Shown: one piece after another, positions 46,242 through 55,534 of the stretch
How positions within the stretch are numbered: the stretch's first letter is position 1
Layout of the letters: every line of letters starts with the position of its first letter
NCBI RefSeq assembly: GCF_900111005.1
Contig: NZ_FOFV01000002.1
Span: 248,001-312,000, forward strand
Origin: Lentzea albida
Lineage (GTDB): Bacteria; Actinomycetota; Actinomycetes; Mycobacteriales; Pseudonocardiaceae
DNA: 64,000 bases
Direction of reading: 5' to 3'
Notes under the pieces: model-generated
Database searches by the model: none
Told to the model about the DNA's origin: nothing
The model's input: the letters and a program-made list of their open reading frames with translations, nothing else
Translations under genes and position numbers: made by a program

Positions 46242-46266
46242 GTTCAAGGTTCATCCTAGGTTCACC
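46242..46266 (+). promoter_or_regulatory. Tandem GTTCA heptamer repeats (SARP- or PhoP-type site)
   Basis: Three copies of GTTCA begin at 46242, 46249 and 46260. The last two form GTTCATC-CTAG-GTTCACC, an 11-base periodic direct repeat matching both the heptamer architecture of SARP operators and the PHO-box unit of Streptomyces PhoP. The site is 14-38 bases upstream of the SARP gene and 145 bases before the divergent EEP gene. Confidence 0.5.
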
Positions 46267-46410
46267 GGGCAGGGTCGTCACCGTGGGAAGGCCCCGCGTC
46301 CGACCGGACCCGGCAGCCCAGCCAGGGGTCTTCCCTCCACCACCGCCGCAGCGAAAGATCACCCGAGCGGACCAGGGCTGATCCGTTCCTCCACATGCGA
46401 CCCTGAAACC

Positions 46411-47544
46411 GTGAGCACCACCCGGATCGGGTCGTTCAACGTGGAGAACATGTTCGAGCGCCCCAAAGTGATGGGCCGCAACGCCACCAAGCACGCGGCC
46501 CCGGTCCTGGCCGCCCACGCCCGTTTCAACGAACTCATCGCCTCCGAGACCTACCCGCCGGAAGTCAAGGAAGAGCTCAAAGAACACCTGGCGACGCTCG
46601 AGTTGCTCAGGAGCGACCGGAGCAGGTACGCGGTCCTGCGGCGCATCCGCGGCCGCTTCCTCGCCCGCCACCGCACCGGCGAGACCTCGGTCGTGGCGAG
46701 CGGTCGCGAGTCCTGGGTCGGCTGGGTCGAGCTCACCACCGAACCCATCAGCGAACTCGCCACCCGCCACACCGCCCAGGTGATGCGCGACGTGGGCGCG
46801 CACGTCCTCGGCGTCGTCGAGGCGGAATCACGCGAGCTGCTGCACATGTTCTCCGCGTCGATGCTCAAGCACGTCGGCTGGACCCCGTACGAGGAGGTCC
46901 ACCTCGTCGACGGCAACGACGAGCGCGGCATCAACGTGGGCCTGCTGACCCGCGACGCCCACCAGGTCATCATGATGCGCACGCACGTCTACGCGCAGGA
47001 CAGGTCGGGCTTCATCTTCTCCCGCGACTGCGCCGAGTACCACGTCCGCACCCCGGCGGGCCCCGAGGTCGTCGTGCTCGTGAACCACCTGAAGTCCAAG
47101 GGCTACAGCACCCCCGGCGACCCGCTGGGCGCCCGCCGCCGCTTCCGCCAGGCCGTCCGCATCGCCCGCATCGTCAACCGCCTGCGCGACGAGGGCCACG
47201 ACCACATCGCCGTGGTCGGCGACCTCAACGACACGGCGGACAGCGAGTGCCTCCGCCCCCTGTTCCAGCGCACGGGCCTGCGAGACATCAGCGAGCACGA
47301 GAACTTCGACTGGAACCACCGCTTCGGCACGTACCGCGGTGTCAACGAGAAGGGCAAGATCGACTACGTCCTGCTCACCCCACCGCTGTTCGCCAAGGCC
47401 ACCGGAGGCGGCGTCTTCCGCAAGGGCGTGTGGCGCGGCCCGCGCACCCGCAACCGTTGGGACGTCTACGAAACCATGACCGCTGAGGTGCACGCGGCCA
47501 GCGACCACGCCGCGATCTACGCCGACATCGACTGGACGCGTTAG
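46411..47544 (+). CDS. Endonuclease/exonuclease/phosphatase (EEP) family protein
   Basis: 377 residues of the EEP fold, which cleaves phosphodiesters in nucleic acids, phospholipids or small molecules using divalent metal. Motifs seen are the N-terminal IGSFNVENMF, the metal-ligand region VVEAESREL, LVNHLKSKG, GDLNDTADS and the C-terminal ASDHAAIYADI. The GTG at 46411 begins the domain. There is no signal peptide, so it acts in the cytoplasm. Substrate not predictable. Confidence 0.87.
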   Translation: MSTTRIGSFNVENMFERPKVMGRNATKHAAPVLAAHARFNELIASETYPPEVKEELKEHLATLELLRSDRSRYAVLRRIRGRFLARHRTGETSVVASGRESWVGWVELTTEPISELATRHTAQVMRDVGAHVLGVVEAESRELLHMFSASMLKHVGWTPYEEVHLVDGNDERGINVGLLTRDAHQVIMMRTHVYAQDRSGFIFSRDCAEYHVRTPAGPEVVVLVNHLKSKGYSTPGDPLGARRRFRQAVRIARIVNRLRDEGHDHIAVVGDLNDTADSECLRPLFQRTGLRDISEHENFDWNHRFGTYRGVNEKGKIDYVLLTPPLFAKATGGGVFRKGVWRGPRTRNRWDVYETMTAEVHAASDHAAIYADIDWTR

Positions 47545-47831
47545 ATCAGTTCGACCGTTACCTCGATGACGTCGCCCGGGGCCACGTCGTTCTTCTTGCG
47601 CACGGCGGCTTTGACGGGCAGCACGTAGCAGCCGGACTGCTTGTCGGGGAACACCGACGTCGACCACGTGCTGGCGCCTACGCCGGCCCGCACCTTGACG
47701 GCGCCGAAGCCGGTGCCTGGGGCAGCTACGTCGCGGATCTGGTCCGAGACGTCCTCGGGGAGGGTGACGAAGGTCCACGTGTCCAGGCGGCGGGCGTCCC
47801 AGAGCCACAGTTCCGCGTCGAAGACGAACAT
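47541..47831 (-). CDS. DUF1905-domain protein
   Basis: A 96-residue small beta-rich protein with the DUF1905 pattern: FDAELWLWDARRLDTWTFVTLP, then a VKVRAGVGASTWSTSVFP strand and the end GDVIEVTVEL. The family has no known biochemical role. ATG at 47831 preceded by AAGGATG. It shares TTAG with the convergent EEP gene. The 237 bases upstream of it hold the promoter region of the divergent TetR gene. Confidence 0.88.
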   Translation of the reverse strand: MFVFDAELWLWDARRLDTWTFVTLPEDVSDQIRDVAAPGTGFGAVKVRAGVGASTWSTSVFPDKQSGCYVLPVKAAVRKKNDVAPGDVIEVTVELI

Positions 47832-48007
47832 CGCGTCATCCTTCCAGCAGTGAGCCAGTGGAGGTGGACGACGTGGTGGCGTCGGACCGGTCAAGGCCGG
47901 CGGACGGGCGACACCTCGCTCGTGCTTCCCAGGTCTTACGCCGTCACTCCGGGTATCCGAAGCCCACGAACCACCTCCACCACTCGCCCGATGGAGTGAC
48001 GAAGGCC

Positions 48008-48042
48008 ACCGACCATTTCGGTCGGTAAACCTACCGAATCGG
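48008..48042. promoter_or_regulatory. Nested palindromes upstream of TetR-MMPL operon
   Basis: ACCGACC-N5-GGTCGGT (48008-48026) is a perfect inverted repeat, overlapped by CGGTAAACCTACCG (48023-48036) with another CGG copy at 48039. These lie 27-60 bases before the TetR start and are the likely operator for that regulator. Confidence 0.6.
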
Positions 48043-48068
48043 TTGGTGAACGCCGTAAAGTCGACGAC

Positions 48069-48620
48069 ATGCCACGACAGCCCAGGACCGGGGTCGACGA
48101 GAAGATCCTCGACGCCGCCGCCGCGCTCTTCGCGCGGCACGGCTTCGAGCAGACCTCGTTGAAGTCCCTCGCGGACGCCGTCGGCCTGTCCAAGGCGGGC
48201 CTGCTGCACCACTTCCCGAGCAAGGACGCTCTCTTCGAAGCGGCGTGGGCGCAGAGCCGGATCATCACCCAGCACGTCCTCGACCTGGTCAAGGACCTCC
48301 CGGCCGGTCCCGAGAGGGACCGCCGGTCGCTCGAGTTGCTCACCGACTACGCGCTCGACCGGCCCGGCATGGTCGCGCTGCTGTTCCGGTCGATGACCGC
48401 ACCCGGCGAGGACCCGCAGCAGGCGCAGGACGAGCTGTTGCTCAACGAGATGTTCGTGATCGACCCCGCCGCGGAACTGCCGCGCGCCATCCGGATCGTC
48501 GGCGCGCTGAGTGCCATGGCGGTGCTCACCCTTCTGGCCAACCAGGAGGGTGACAAGACGCTGTGGCGTCCCCTGATCCTCGCTACCTGTTACGACGCAC
48601 TCGGGCACCAGGAGGCCTGA
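48069..48620 (+). CDS. TetR-family transcriptional regulator
   Basis: 183 residues with TetR HTH (EKILDAAAALFARHGFEQTS, AVGLSKAGLLHHFPSKDALF) and a compact ligand domain. Its stop is five bases before the MMPL exporter start, so the two form one operon, and nested palindromes upstream suggest autoregulation. It probably senses the exporter's substrate. Confidence 0.92.
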   Translation: MPRQPRTGVDEKILDAAAALFARHGFEQTSLKSLADAVGLSKAGLLHHFPSKDALFEAAWAQSRIITQHVLDLVKDLPAGPERDRRSLELLTDYALDRPGMVALLFRSMTAPGEDPQQAQDELLLNEMFVIDPAAELPRAIRIVGALSAMAVLTLLANQEGDKTLWRPLILATCYDALGHQEA

Positions 48621-48625
48621 CCATC

Positions 48626-50782
48626 ATGGCGAAACTGCTCTACAAACTGGGAATGGGCGCTCACCGGCGCCGCCTCCCCGTCGTCCTGATCTGGCTGCTC
48701 GTGCTGATCGGCGCCGGTGCCGGCGCGTTCACGCTCGGCGGTGAGACGTCGAACTCGATGTCCATCCCCGGGCAGGAGTCGACGACGGCGCTGGAGCGCA
48801 TCCAGGACACGTTCGGTTCCGGCGAGACCGCGCAGGCGCGGGTCGTCCTGCAGGCGCCGGACGGCCAGAAGCTGCCGCAGCACCTCAAGACCATCACCGA
48901 CCTGGTGGCGGACGAGTCGGCGCTGCAGGGCGTGCGGTCGGCGACGAACCCGCTCGACCCGGCCGCGCCGAGCGTCAACCAGGACGTCAACGTCGGCTAC
49001 AGCACCGTCACCTACGACGTGAAGCCCGGCGAGGTCACCGCCGAGCAGCGCGCCGACCTGCTCAAGGCCGTCGACAAGGCCCGCGCGGCCGGGTTGACCG
49101 TCGAGGTCAGCGGCACCGCGATGCAGGAGATCCCGCACATCGGCGGTGCCACCGAGGCCATCGGTGTCGTGCTGGCCCTGGTCGTGCTCGCGCTGACCTA
49201 CGGCTCGCTCGTGACGGCCGGCATGAACCTGCTCAGCGCCGGCATCGGCGTGGGCATCGGCGCGCTCGGCATCACGATCGCCACCGGGTTCATGGACCTG
49301 CAGTCGACCACGCCGATCCTCGCCTCGATGCTGGGTCTCGCGGTCGGCATCGACTACGCGTTGTTCATCATCAACCGCTACCGCCAGGAGCTGCGCCGCG
49401 GCTCGGACGTCGGCCACGCCGTCGCGACCGCGGTCGGCACCGCCGGTTCCGCCGTCGTCACCGCCGGTCTGACCGTCGTGATCGCGCTGGTGGGCCTCGC
49501 GATCGCCGGCATCCCGTTCCTCACGCAGATGGGTGTCTCGGCCGCCGCCACGATCGTCGTCGCGGTCCTGATCGCCATCACGCTGGTGCCCGCGGTGCTG
49601 AGCATGCTCGGCCGCCGCGTGCTGACCCGCAAGGAACGCGCCGCCGAGGCCTCCGAGCCCAAGGACCGCGGTGTCGTCCGCGGCTGGGCGGGCGCCGTCA
49701 CCCGCAACCGCGTCGCCGCGCTGCTGCTCTCGGTCGTGGCGCTCGGCATCGTGTCGATCCCGGTGGCGTCCATGGACACCACGCTCATCCAGAAGCCGCC
49801 GGCGAACTCCACCCAGGAGCGCGCCGACCAGATCCTCGCGAAGGGCTTCGGCGAGGGCTTCAACGGCCCGATCATCGTCCTGTTCGAGGGCGACGGCGCC
49901 GCGGCCACGGCCACCAGGGAGTCCGAGCCGCTCGCGAAGCTGTCCGACGTCGCCCTCGTCGCCCCGGCCCAGCCGAGCCAGGACGGCAAGTCCGCGCTCG
50001 TCACCGTGATCCCGAAGTCCGGCCCCGACACCGTCGAGACCGAGAAGCTCGTCGCCGATCTGCGAGCCGAACTGTCCGACGTGCAGGGCGGCAAGGCGTA
50101 CGTCACCGGCGCCACCGCGGTGAGCGTCGACGTGGCCACGTCCCTCGACAGGGCCCTGCCGATCTACCTCGCGGTCGTCGTCGGCCTCGCTCTCGTGCTG
50201 CTGGTCCTGGTGTTCCGCTCGCTGCTCGTGCCGCTCGTCGGTGTCCTCGGCTTCCTGCTGACCATCGGCTCGTCGCTCGGCGCCACGGTCGCGGTGTTCC
50301 AATGGGGCTGGCTCGCCGACGCGGTCAACCTCGACGGCACCGGCCCGCTGATCAGCCTCACCCCGATCCTGGTGATCGGCATCCTGTTCGGCCTCGCCAT
50401 GGACTACCAGATCTTCCTGGTGTCCCGGATGCACGAGGCGCACCACCGCGGCGCCAAGCCGATCGAGGCGATCACCACGGGCTTCCGCCAGGCGGCCCCG
50501 GTCGTCATCGCCGCGGCGCTGATCATGTTCTCGGTGTTCGCGGGCTTCGTCCCGGCCGGCGAGCCGACCGTGAAGTCGATCGCGTTCGCTCTGGCCGTCG
50601 GCATCTTCGTGGACGCGTTCGTGGTCCGCATGGTGCTCGTGCCCGCGGCGCTCGCCCTGCTCGGTGAGCGCGCCTGGTGGCTGCCGAAGTTCCTGCGCTG
50701 GCTGCCGGAGCTCGACGTCGAGGGCACCGCGCTCGACGAGATCGAGCAGAAGGACAAGAAGGAGCCGGTCGCGGTCGGCTGA
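48626..50782 (+). CDS. MMPL-family RND-type membrane transporter
   Basis: 718 residues. Two halves each have one helix, a large extracytoplasmic domain and a cluster of five to six helices. The second-half region RALPIYLAVVVGLALVLLVL and the conserved helix-4/5 sequences GLAVGIDYALFIINRYRQEL and GLAMDYQIFLVSRMHEA mark the MmpL-type proton-driven family, which exports lipids, drugs or siderophores in actinobacteria. AGGAGG lies upstream of the ATG. It is downstream of its likely TetR repressor. Confidence 0.93.
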   Translation: MAKLLYKLGMGAHRRRLPVVLIWLLVLIGAGAGAFTLGGETSNSMSIPGQESTTALERIQDTFGSGETAQARVVLQAPDGQKLPQHLKTITDLVADESALQGVRSATNPLDPAAPSVNQDVNVGYSTVTYDVKPGEVTAEQRADLLKAVDKARAAGLTVEVSGTAMQEIPHIGGATEAIGVVLALVVLALTYGSLVTAGMNLLSAGIGVGIGALGITIATGFMDLQSTTPILASMLGLAVGIDYALFIINRYRQELRRGSDVGHAVATAVGTAGSAVVTAGLTVVIALVGLAIAGIPFLTQMGVSAAATIVVAVLIAITLVPAVLSMLGRRVLTRKERAAEASEPKDRGVVRGWAGAVTRNRVAALLLSVVALGIVSIPVASMDTTLIQKPPANSTQERADQILAKGFGEGFNGPIIVLFEGDGAAATATRESEPLAKLSDVALVAPAQPSQDGKSALVTVIPKSGPDTVETEKLVADLRAELSDVQGGKAYVTGATAVSVDVATSLDRALPIYLAVVVGLALVLLVLVFRSLLVPLVGVLGFLLTIGSSLGATVAVFQWGWLADAVNLDGTGPLISLTPILVIGILFGLAMDYQIFLVSRMHEAHHRGAKPIEAITTGFRQAAPVVIAAALIMFSVFAGFVPAGEPTVKSIAFALAVGIFVDAFVVRMVLVPAALALLGERAWWLPKFLRWLPELDVEGTALDEIEQKDKKEPVAVG

Positions 50783-50797
50783 TCCCTCCGCTCAACG

Positions 50798-50836
50798 GTC
50801 CGTCATGCCCGTGATCTGATCACGGGCATGACGGAC
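50798..50836. promoter_or_regulatory. 39-base perfect palindrome spanning the next start codon
   Basis: Two 19-base arms, GTCCGTCATGCCCGTGATC and its exact complement, flank a single central T, followed by TTTT at 50837-50840. It begins 16 bases after the MMPL stop and contains the ATG (50828) of the following gene. It could be an intrinsic terminator for the exporter transcript, an attenuator, or a start-codon-sequestering hairpin. Confidence 0.7.
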
Positions 50837-51490
50837 TTTTCTGTTCTGCACCACGCCTACGGCACCGCCGAGGACGTCCCCGCTCTCCTCGACCGGGCGG
50901 CCGCCAGCGACCAGGAGGCGTGGTCGGAGCTCTGGAGCCGCCTGTGCCACCAGGGCACCAGCTTCCCCGCCAGCTACGCGGCGCTCCCCCACCTCGCGGC
51001 GATGAACAACGCCGACGCGGTCCTGCTCGCGGCGGGCATCGTCGCCGACGGCGGTGACGACGAGGTCCGCGCCGAACACGCGGCCTCCATCACGGCGCTG
51101 ACGGCCACCGCGAACGCGTTGCTGCCCGAAGCCGACGAAGGCGCCTACCCCTATCTGCTGGAGGGCCTTCTGGTGTTCGAAGGCGTCCTCGACGCGGCGG
51201 ACGTCCTGTCGTGGGGCGTGGACAACGACGAGTACGAGGTCGAGTGCCCCGAGTGCGAGACCCCGATGTTCCTCGTCCTCGACGAAGGCGTCAGCCGGAT
51301 CGACGAAGACGAGGAACGACCGCTGAAGCCCGCCGATCCCGCGAAGCTCGACGGCGTGGGCCGGCGAGTCTGCGACACGGCCGACGCGCACGGCCAGTCG
51401 AAGGCCGTGCGCGCCTTCCGGTTCTTCTTCGGCCAGGCGACCTGCCCGGCGTGCGACACCGAGTTCACGGTGTCGGAGGAACTGCTTTAG
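50828..51490 (+). CDS. Hypothetical protein with split CxxC zinc-ribbon
   Basis: 220 residues, acidic, no signal peptide or membrane helix. The N-terminal half looks helical (LLDRAAASDQEAWSELWSRL; ASYAALPHLAAM) and the C-terminal half has two CxxC knuckles, CPEC and CPAC, far apart, that could bind one zinc. I do not recognise the family. Its ATG is inside the long palindrome at 50798-50836; no later in-frame ATG would keep the N-terminal helices. It is followed by 135 bases in which I see nothing. Confidence 0.65.
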   Translation: MTDFSVLHHAYGTAEDVPALLDRAAASDQEAWSELWSRLCHQGTSFPASYAALPHLAAMNNADAVLLAAGIVADGGDDEVRAEHAASITALTATANALLPEADEGAYPYLLEGLLVFEGVLDAADVLSWGVDNDEYEVECPECETPMFLVLDEGVSRIDEDEERPLKPADPAKLDGVGRRVCDTADAHGQSKAVRAFRFFFGQATCPACDTEFTVSEELL

Positions 51491-51625
51491 TTGTACTGAC
51501 CCAAGAGGTTGGGAACGCGGGTGGCGGGTGGAGACCTGCGAGTGCGGCGTGGTCGCGGTGGTGATTGAGTGAGTCCCAACTCGTGCAACGACGCTGGTCA
51601 GCGTGCTCGCCCACCGCGGGCCGCG

Positions 51626-52393
51626 TCACTCCACCCCTCGATCCGCATTGATGATGTCCACAACATCGTCGACGTAGGCCAGAGCGAGCGCCGCGTGTTC
51701 TGCGAGAACGCGGGCCGTCTTGCGAGCCAGAGGCAACGCGGAGCGGCGTCCATCCGTCTCGAGCTCCGCTTCGATGGCCACGGACAGACTGACCGTGCCA
51801 CCCGACGACAGGTGGCGGACGAGTTCATGGTGCAGCCGCTGACTCGTTTGCTGTGTCGGCCCGGGATTGCGGTAGTTGCCGACGCGGCGTCGGAGGTCAT
51901 CGGTCTCACCGATGTAGATCCGAGGCCTTCCAGTCGAGGCCGCGAACGTCAAGCGGTAGATCGCGGCGACGCGGGGCAACCGCGGGAACACCGGCTTGTC
52001 GTCGGACAGTCCGACCTCGCCGGCGATCCGCCAGACACAACGCACGCGCACGTCCAGAGCGGGAGTGCCGTCATCGACGGGTAGCTCGATCGCCGCGGCG
52101 ACCGGCTGGCTCTCACCTCCGACGTCCAGCGGAGCGTCAAGTCGAACGAACCGCACTCGACGACGCTCCAGGGAGACGAAGTCGACCCGCCAACCGGCGC
52201 GGTGCCACGCCGCCTGCTGGGACAGCAGGCCGTTGGCCCACCACGCCCGGTGCTCGTATGCCGACGCGGGCAGACCACCGACGAGGTCAGAGATCTCGGC
52301 AAACGACAGTTCAACACCCTGCCGACCGTCACGGGTCACGGCAGCGAGGCGTCCCGTCAGGGGTGCGTACTTGCCCGCCAATCGTGCTCCCAT
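51626..52393 (-). CDS. GIY-YIG nuclease-domain protein
   Basis: 255 residues. An N-terminal domain with FAEISDLVGGLPASAYEHRAW and WWANGL resembles a small domain seen in type-II-restriction-like and stand-alone proteins; the C-terminal domain has the GIY-YIG signature as AIYRLTF and RIYIGETDDLRRRVGNY, with the catalytic Arg/Glu region after it. It may be an endonuclease of unknown target. ATG at 52393 is chosen; an extension of 68 residues upstream lacks family resemblance. No methylase or integrase neighbours it. Codon use is less GC-rich than its neighbours. Confidence 0.78.
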   Translation of the reverse strand: MGARLAGKYAPLTGRLAAVTRDGRQGVELSFAEISDLVGGLPASAYEHRAWWANGLLSQQAAWHRAGWRVDFVSLERRRVRFVRLDAPLDVGGESQPVAAAIELPVDDGTPALDVRVRCVWRIAGEVGLSDDKPVFPRLPRVAAIYRLTFAASTGRPRIYIGETDDLRRRVGNYRNPGPTQQTSQRLHHELVRHLSSGGTVSLSVAIEAELETDGRRSALPLARKTARVLAEHAALALAYVDDVVDIINADRGVE

Positions 52394-52679
52394 CACAGCG
52401 ATCACGACTTGGATGCTTGGCAGTATCCCCGGAAAGACCGACAAATGTGTGCACTGAGCGCACCAACCCTGACGGCAGGCAAGGCGCGCCGGCAACCGCG
52501 GATGGAGGGCACCTGGACCTGCGTCATCAACAACGGCAGTGCGGCAGGGATGGAGGGAACCAGCCCTGCGCACAGCCGAATCGACCGGTGTCGACATTCC
52601 ACACCAAATCCGGAGGCCTCAATTCCAAGATCATCCGACTACCTGTCGAACCGTTCGTAACCTCAGTGGTCAGTAGACG
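52394..52679. other. Gene-free 286-base stretch
   Basis: Between the GIY-YIG gene start and the TerC gene stop. I see no recognisable protein, RNA or repeat. Composition is a little less GC-rich than the flanks, in keeping with the adjacent GIY-YIG gene. It should hold that gene's promoter. Confidence 0.5.
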
Positions 52680-53426
<747 letters not shown>

Positions 53427-53453
53427 CAACAGTTCCTTCCACCCGCACCAGAT

Positions 53454-53540
53454 TGACCGATTTGACCGAATCATTGCAGAGGGTCCGATCGCGCCGAGGC
53501 AGACCCGACGATCACGGCCGGAATGATTCTCTTCGGTCAA
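53454..53540. repeat. TTGACCGA repeats and long-range inverted repeat
   Basis: TTGACCGAT at 53454 is followed directly by TTGACCGAATCATT at 53462-53475, whose complement AATGATT-N4-TCGGTCAA occurs at 53522-53540 with a four-base insertion. The elements lie in the divergent promoter of the TerC and dehydratase genes and may be operators or a degraded small repeat. Confidence 0.4.
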
Positions 53541-53613
53541 CACTGAAGCAATAGACCTGACTGGATGTCGCGTGGATCCCCATATGCTCGGGAGGACCGC
53601 TAGGAGGCGCGCA

Positions 53614-55317
53614 GTGGGGCTACGCAGCGAGCAGTGGTACGCCGGAGACGACCGGAACGCCTACATCCACCGTGCCTGGATGCGGCGCGGCACCCCGGAC
53701 GACGCCTTCCGCCGGCCGCAGATCGCCATCGCCAACTCCGCCTCCGACCTCACGCCGTGCAACGCGCACCTCGACGACGTGGCGAAGTCCGTCTCCAACG
53801 GCGTGTACGAGGCCGGTGGCATCCCGCTCAACCTGCCCGTGGTGTCGCTCGGCGAGACGAACGTCCGCCCCACCGCCATGTTGTGGCGCAACATGGCCGC
53901 GATGGCCGCCGAGGAGATGCTGCGCGCCAACCCCGTGGACGGCGTGGTGCTGCTCGGCGGGTGCGACAAGACGATCCCGGCGCTGCTGATGGCCGCAGCC
54001 TCCGTCGACATCCCGGCGGTCGTGGTGCCGGGCGGGCCGATGCTGACCGGCACGTTCCGCGGGGTGCCGCTGGGGTGCGGGACGGACGTGTGGCGGCTGT
54101 CCGAGGAGGTGCGCGCGGGCACGTTGTCGCAGGAGCAGTTCCTGCGCAGCGAGTCGGCGATGATCCGCAGCCGCGGCCACTGCAACACCATGGGCACCGC
54201 CTCGACGATGGCGCTGGTCGCGGAGGCGCTCGGCACGGTCGTCCCGGGCGTCGCCGGCACCCCGGCGCCGGACAGCAGGCTCCTGGAAGCCTCGCACGGC
54301 ACCGGACGGCTCATCGTCGAGCTGATCGAGAAGGACCGCCGGCCCAGCACGTTCCTCACCAAGGCCAGCTTCCACAACGCGATCGTGGCGCTGGCGGCGA
54401 TCGGCGGTTCCACCAACGCCGTGGTGCACCTGCTCGCGATCGCCGGGCGGCTCGGCGTCGACCTGACGCTCGACGACTTCGACCGCGTCGGCTCCGGCGT
54501 GCCGCTGCTGGTCGACCTGCAGCCGGCGGGCCGGTTCCTGATGGAGGACTTCCACCGCGCGGGCGGACTCCTCGCCGTGCTGCGGGAGGTGCGGGACCTG
54601 CTCGACCCCGACGGGCTCACGGTCACGGGCAGGCCGCTCGTCGACCACCTCGACGACGCGCCGATCTGGGACCCCGAGGTCATCCGCGCGCGGACCGAGC
54701 CGATCATCGCCGAGGGCGGCATCGCGGTGCTGAGGGGCAACCTGGCGCCATCAGGAGCTTTGATCAAACCGGCGGCCGCGTCGGCGCACCTGTTGCAGCA
54801 CCGCGGGAAGGCCGTCGTGTTCGACAGCATCGAGGACTTCCACGCCCGCGTGGACGATCCCGATCTGGACGTGGACGCGGACTCCGTGCTGGTGCTGCGC
54901 GGCTGCGGCCCGCGCGGCTATCCGGGCATGCCCGAGGTGTCGAACATGCCGCTGCCGAAGAAGCTGCTGGAACAGGGCGTCCGCGACATGGTGCGGATCT
55001 GCGACGGGCGCATGAGCGGCACCGCCTACGGCACGGTCGTCCTGCACGTGGCGCCGGAAGCGGCGGCGGGCGGGCCGCTCGGGCTGGTCCGCACGGGCGA
55101 CGTCATCGTGCTCGACGTGGAGAACCGGCGGATCGACGTGGAGGCACCGGACTTCCTGCAGCGCACCCCGAGCGAAGCGATGTTCCGGGCGTTCGCGTCA
55201 CCGAAACGCGGCTGGGAGCGGCTCTACGTCGACCACGTGCTCGGTGCCGACACCGGAGCCGACCTGGACTTCCTGGTCGGCTCCAGCGGCAGTGAGGTCA
55301 CCCGCGAATCGCACTAG
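53614..55317 (+). CDS. IlvD/Edd-family dehydratase
   Basis: A 567-residue iron-sulfur dehydratase related to dihydroxy-acid, gluconate and pentonate dehydratases; it removes water from a polyhydroxy acid. Cluster-binding cysteines lie in LTPCNAHL, GGCDKTIPALLM and RGHCNTMGTAST; the C-terminal CDGRMSG motif is also present. The GTG at 53614 with AGGAGG six bases upstream gives the family-like LRSEQWY start. Pathway unknown; sugar-acid catabolism is likelier than branched-chain synthesis because no ilv gene is near. It shares CTAG with the histidine-rich gene. Confidence 0.9.
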   Translation: MGLRSEQWYAGDDRNAYIHRAWMRRGTPDDAFRRPQIAIANSASDLTPCNAHLDDVAKSVSNGVYEAGGIPLNLPVVSLGETNVRPTAMLWRNMAAMAAEEMLRANPVDGVVLLGGCDKTIPALLMAAASVDIPAVVVPGGPMLTGTFRGVPLGCGTDVWRLSEEVRAGTLSQEQFLRSESAMIRSRGHCNTMGTASTMALVAEALGTVVPGVAGTPAPDSRLLEASHGTGRLIVELIEKDRRPSTFLTKASFHNAIVALAAIGGSTNAVVHLLAIAGRLGVDLTLDDFDRVGSGVPLLVDLQPAGRFLMEDFHRAGGLLAVLREVRDLLDPDGLTVTGRPLVDHLDDAPIWDPEVIRARTEPIIAEGGIAVLRGNLAPSGALIKPAAASAHLLQHRGKAVVFDSIEDFHARVDDPDLDVDADSVLVLRGCGPRGYPGMPEVSNMPLPKKLLEQGVRDMVRICDGRMSGTAYGTVVLHVAPEAAAGGPLGLVRTGDVIVLDVENRRIDVEAPDFLQRTPSEAMFRAFASPKRGWERLYVDHVLGADTGADLDFLVGSSGSEVTRESH

Positions 55318-55496
55318 TGGGAGTGCGAGTGCTCTTCGACGTGGCCCGCGTCGTGCACGTGCGTGTGTGAGTGCGTCTCACCGTCGTGCGTGTGGGTGTG
55401 CTCGTGCTCGACGTGCTCGTGCGAATGCGCCCCGTGGGGGTGCGTATGAGTCGTGTCACCGTGGCTGTGCTCGTGAGTGTGCACTCCGTTGGTCAT
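55314..55496 (-). CDS. Histidine-rich small protein (putative metal-binding/storage)
   Basis: 60 residues, 22 of them His (37%), mostly as alternating H-x-H (for example THTHPHGAHSHEH), with Glu, Thr and Ser between and no Cys. This composition fits a nickel, zinc or cobalt buffering peptide like Helicobacter Hpn or the His-rich tails of HypB and ZnT proteins. ATG at 55496. It is divergent from a Nik/Dpp-type importer and shares a promoter region with it. Because the tract is low in complexity a real protein is inferred from the intact frame and start; this is not a shadow of the dehydratase gene. Confidence 0.75.
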   Translation of the reverse strand: MTNGVHTHEHSHGDTTHTHPHGAHSHEHVEHEHTHTHDGETHSHTHVHDAGHVEEHSHSH

Positions 55497-55534
55497 GCCC
55501 TGATGGTGGCATGAGTCCGGCTCGAGCGCGCTGA

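Noticed and set aside
47857..47985. Imperfect inverted repeat of AGTGGAGGTGG-like arms upstream of the DUF1905 gene
   Set aside because: Arms are about 100 bases apart with gaps and simple GT/GA-rich composition; no support for a structured RNA.
48590..50446. Long minus-strand open frame opposite the MMPL gene
   Set aside because: Low-complexity Asp/Gly/Arg/His translation without motifs, while the plus strand encodes a full MMPL transporter.
52500..52679. Short plus-strand open frame after the GIY-YIG gene start
   Set aside because: About 50 residues without a recognisable domain or ribosome-binding site, in a probable promoter region.
53427..53613. Manganese (yybP-ykoY) riboswitch before the TerC gene
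   Set aside because: TerC genes sometimes carry one, but I could not find its conserved loop sequences on the minus strand here.
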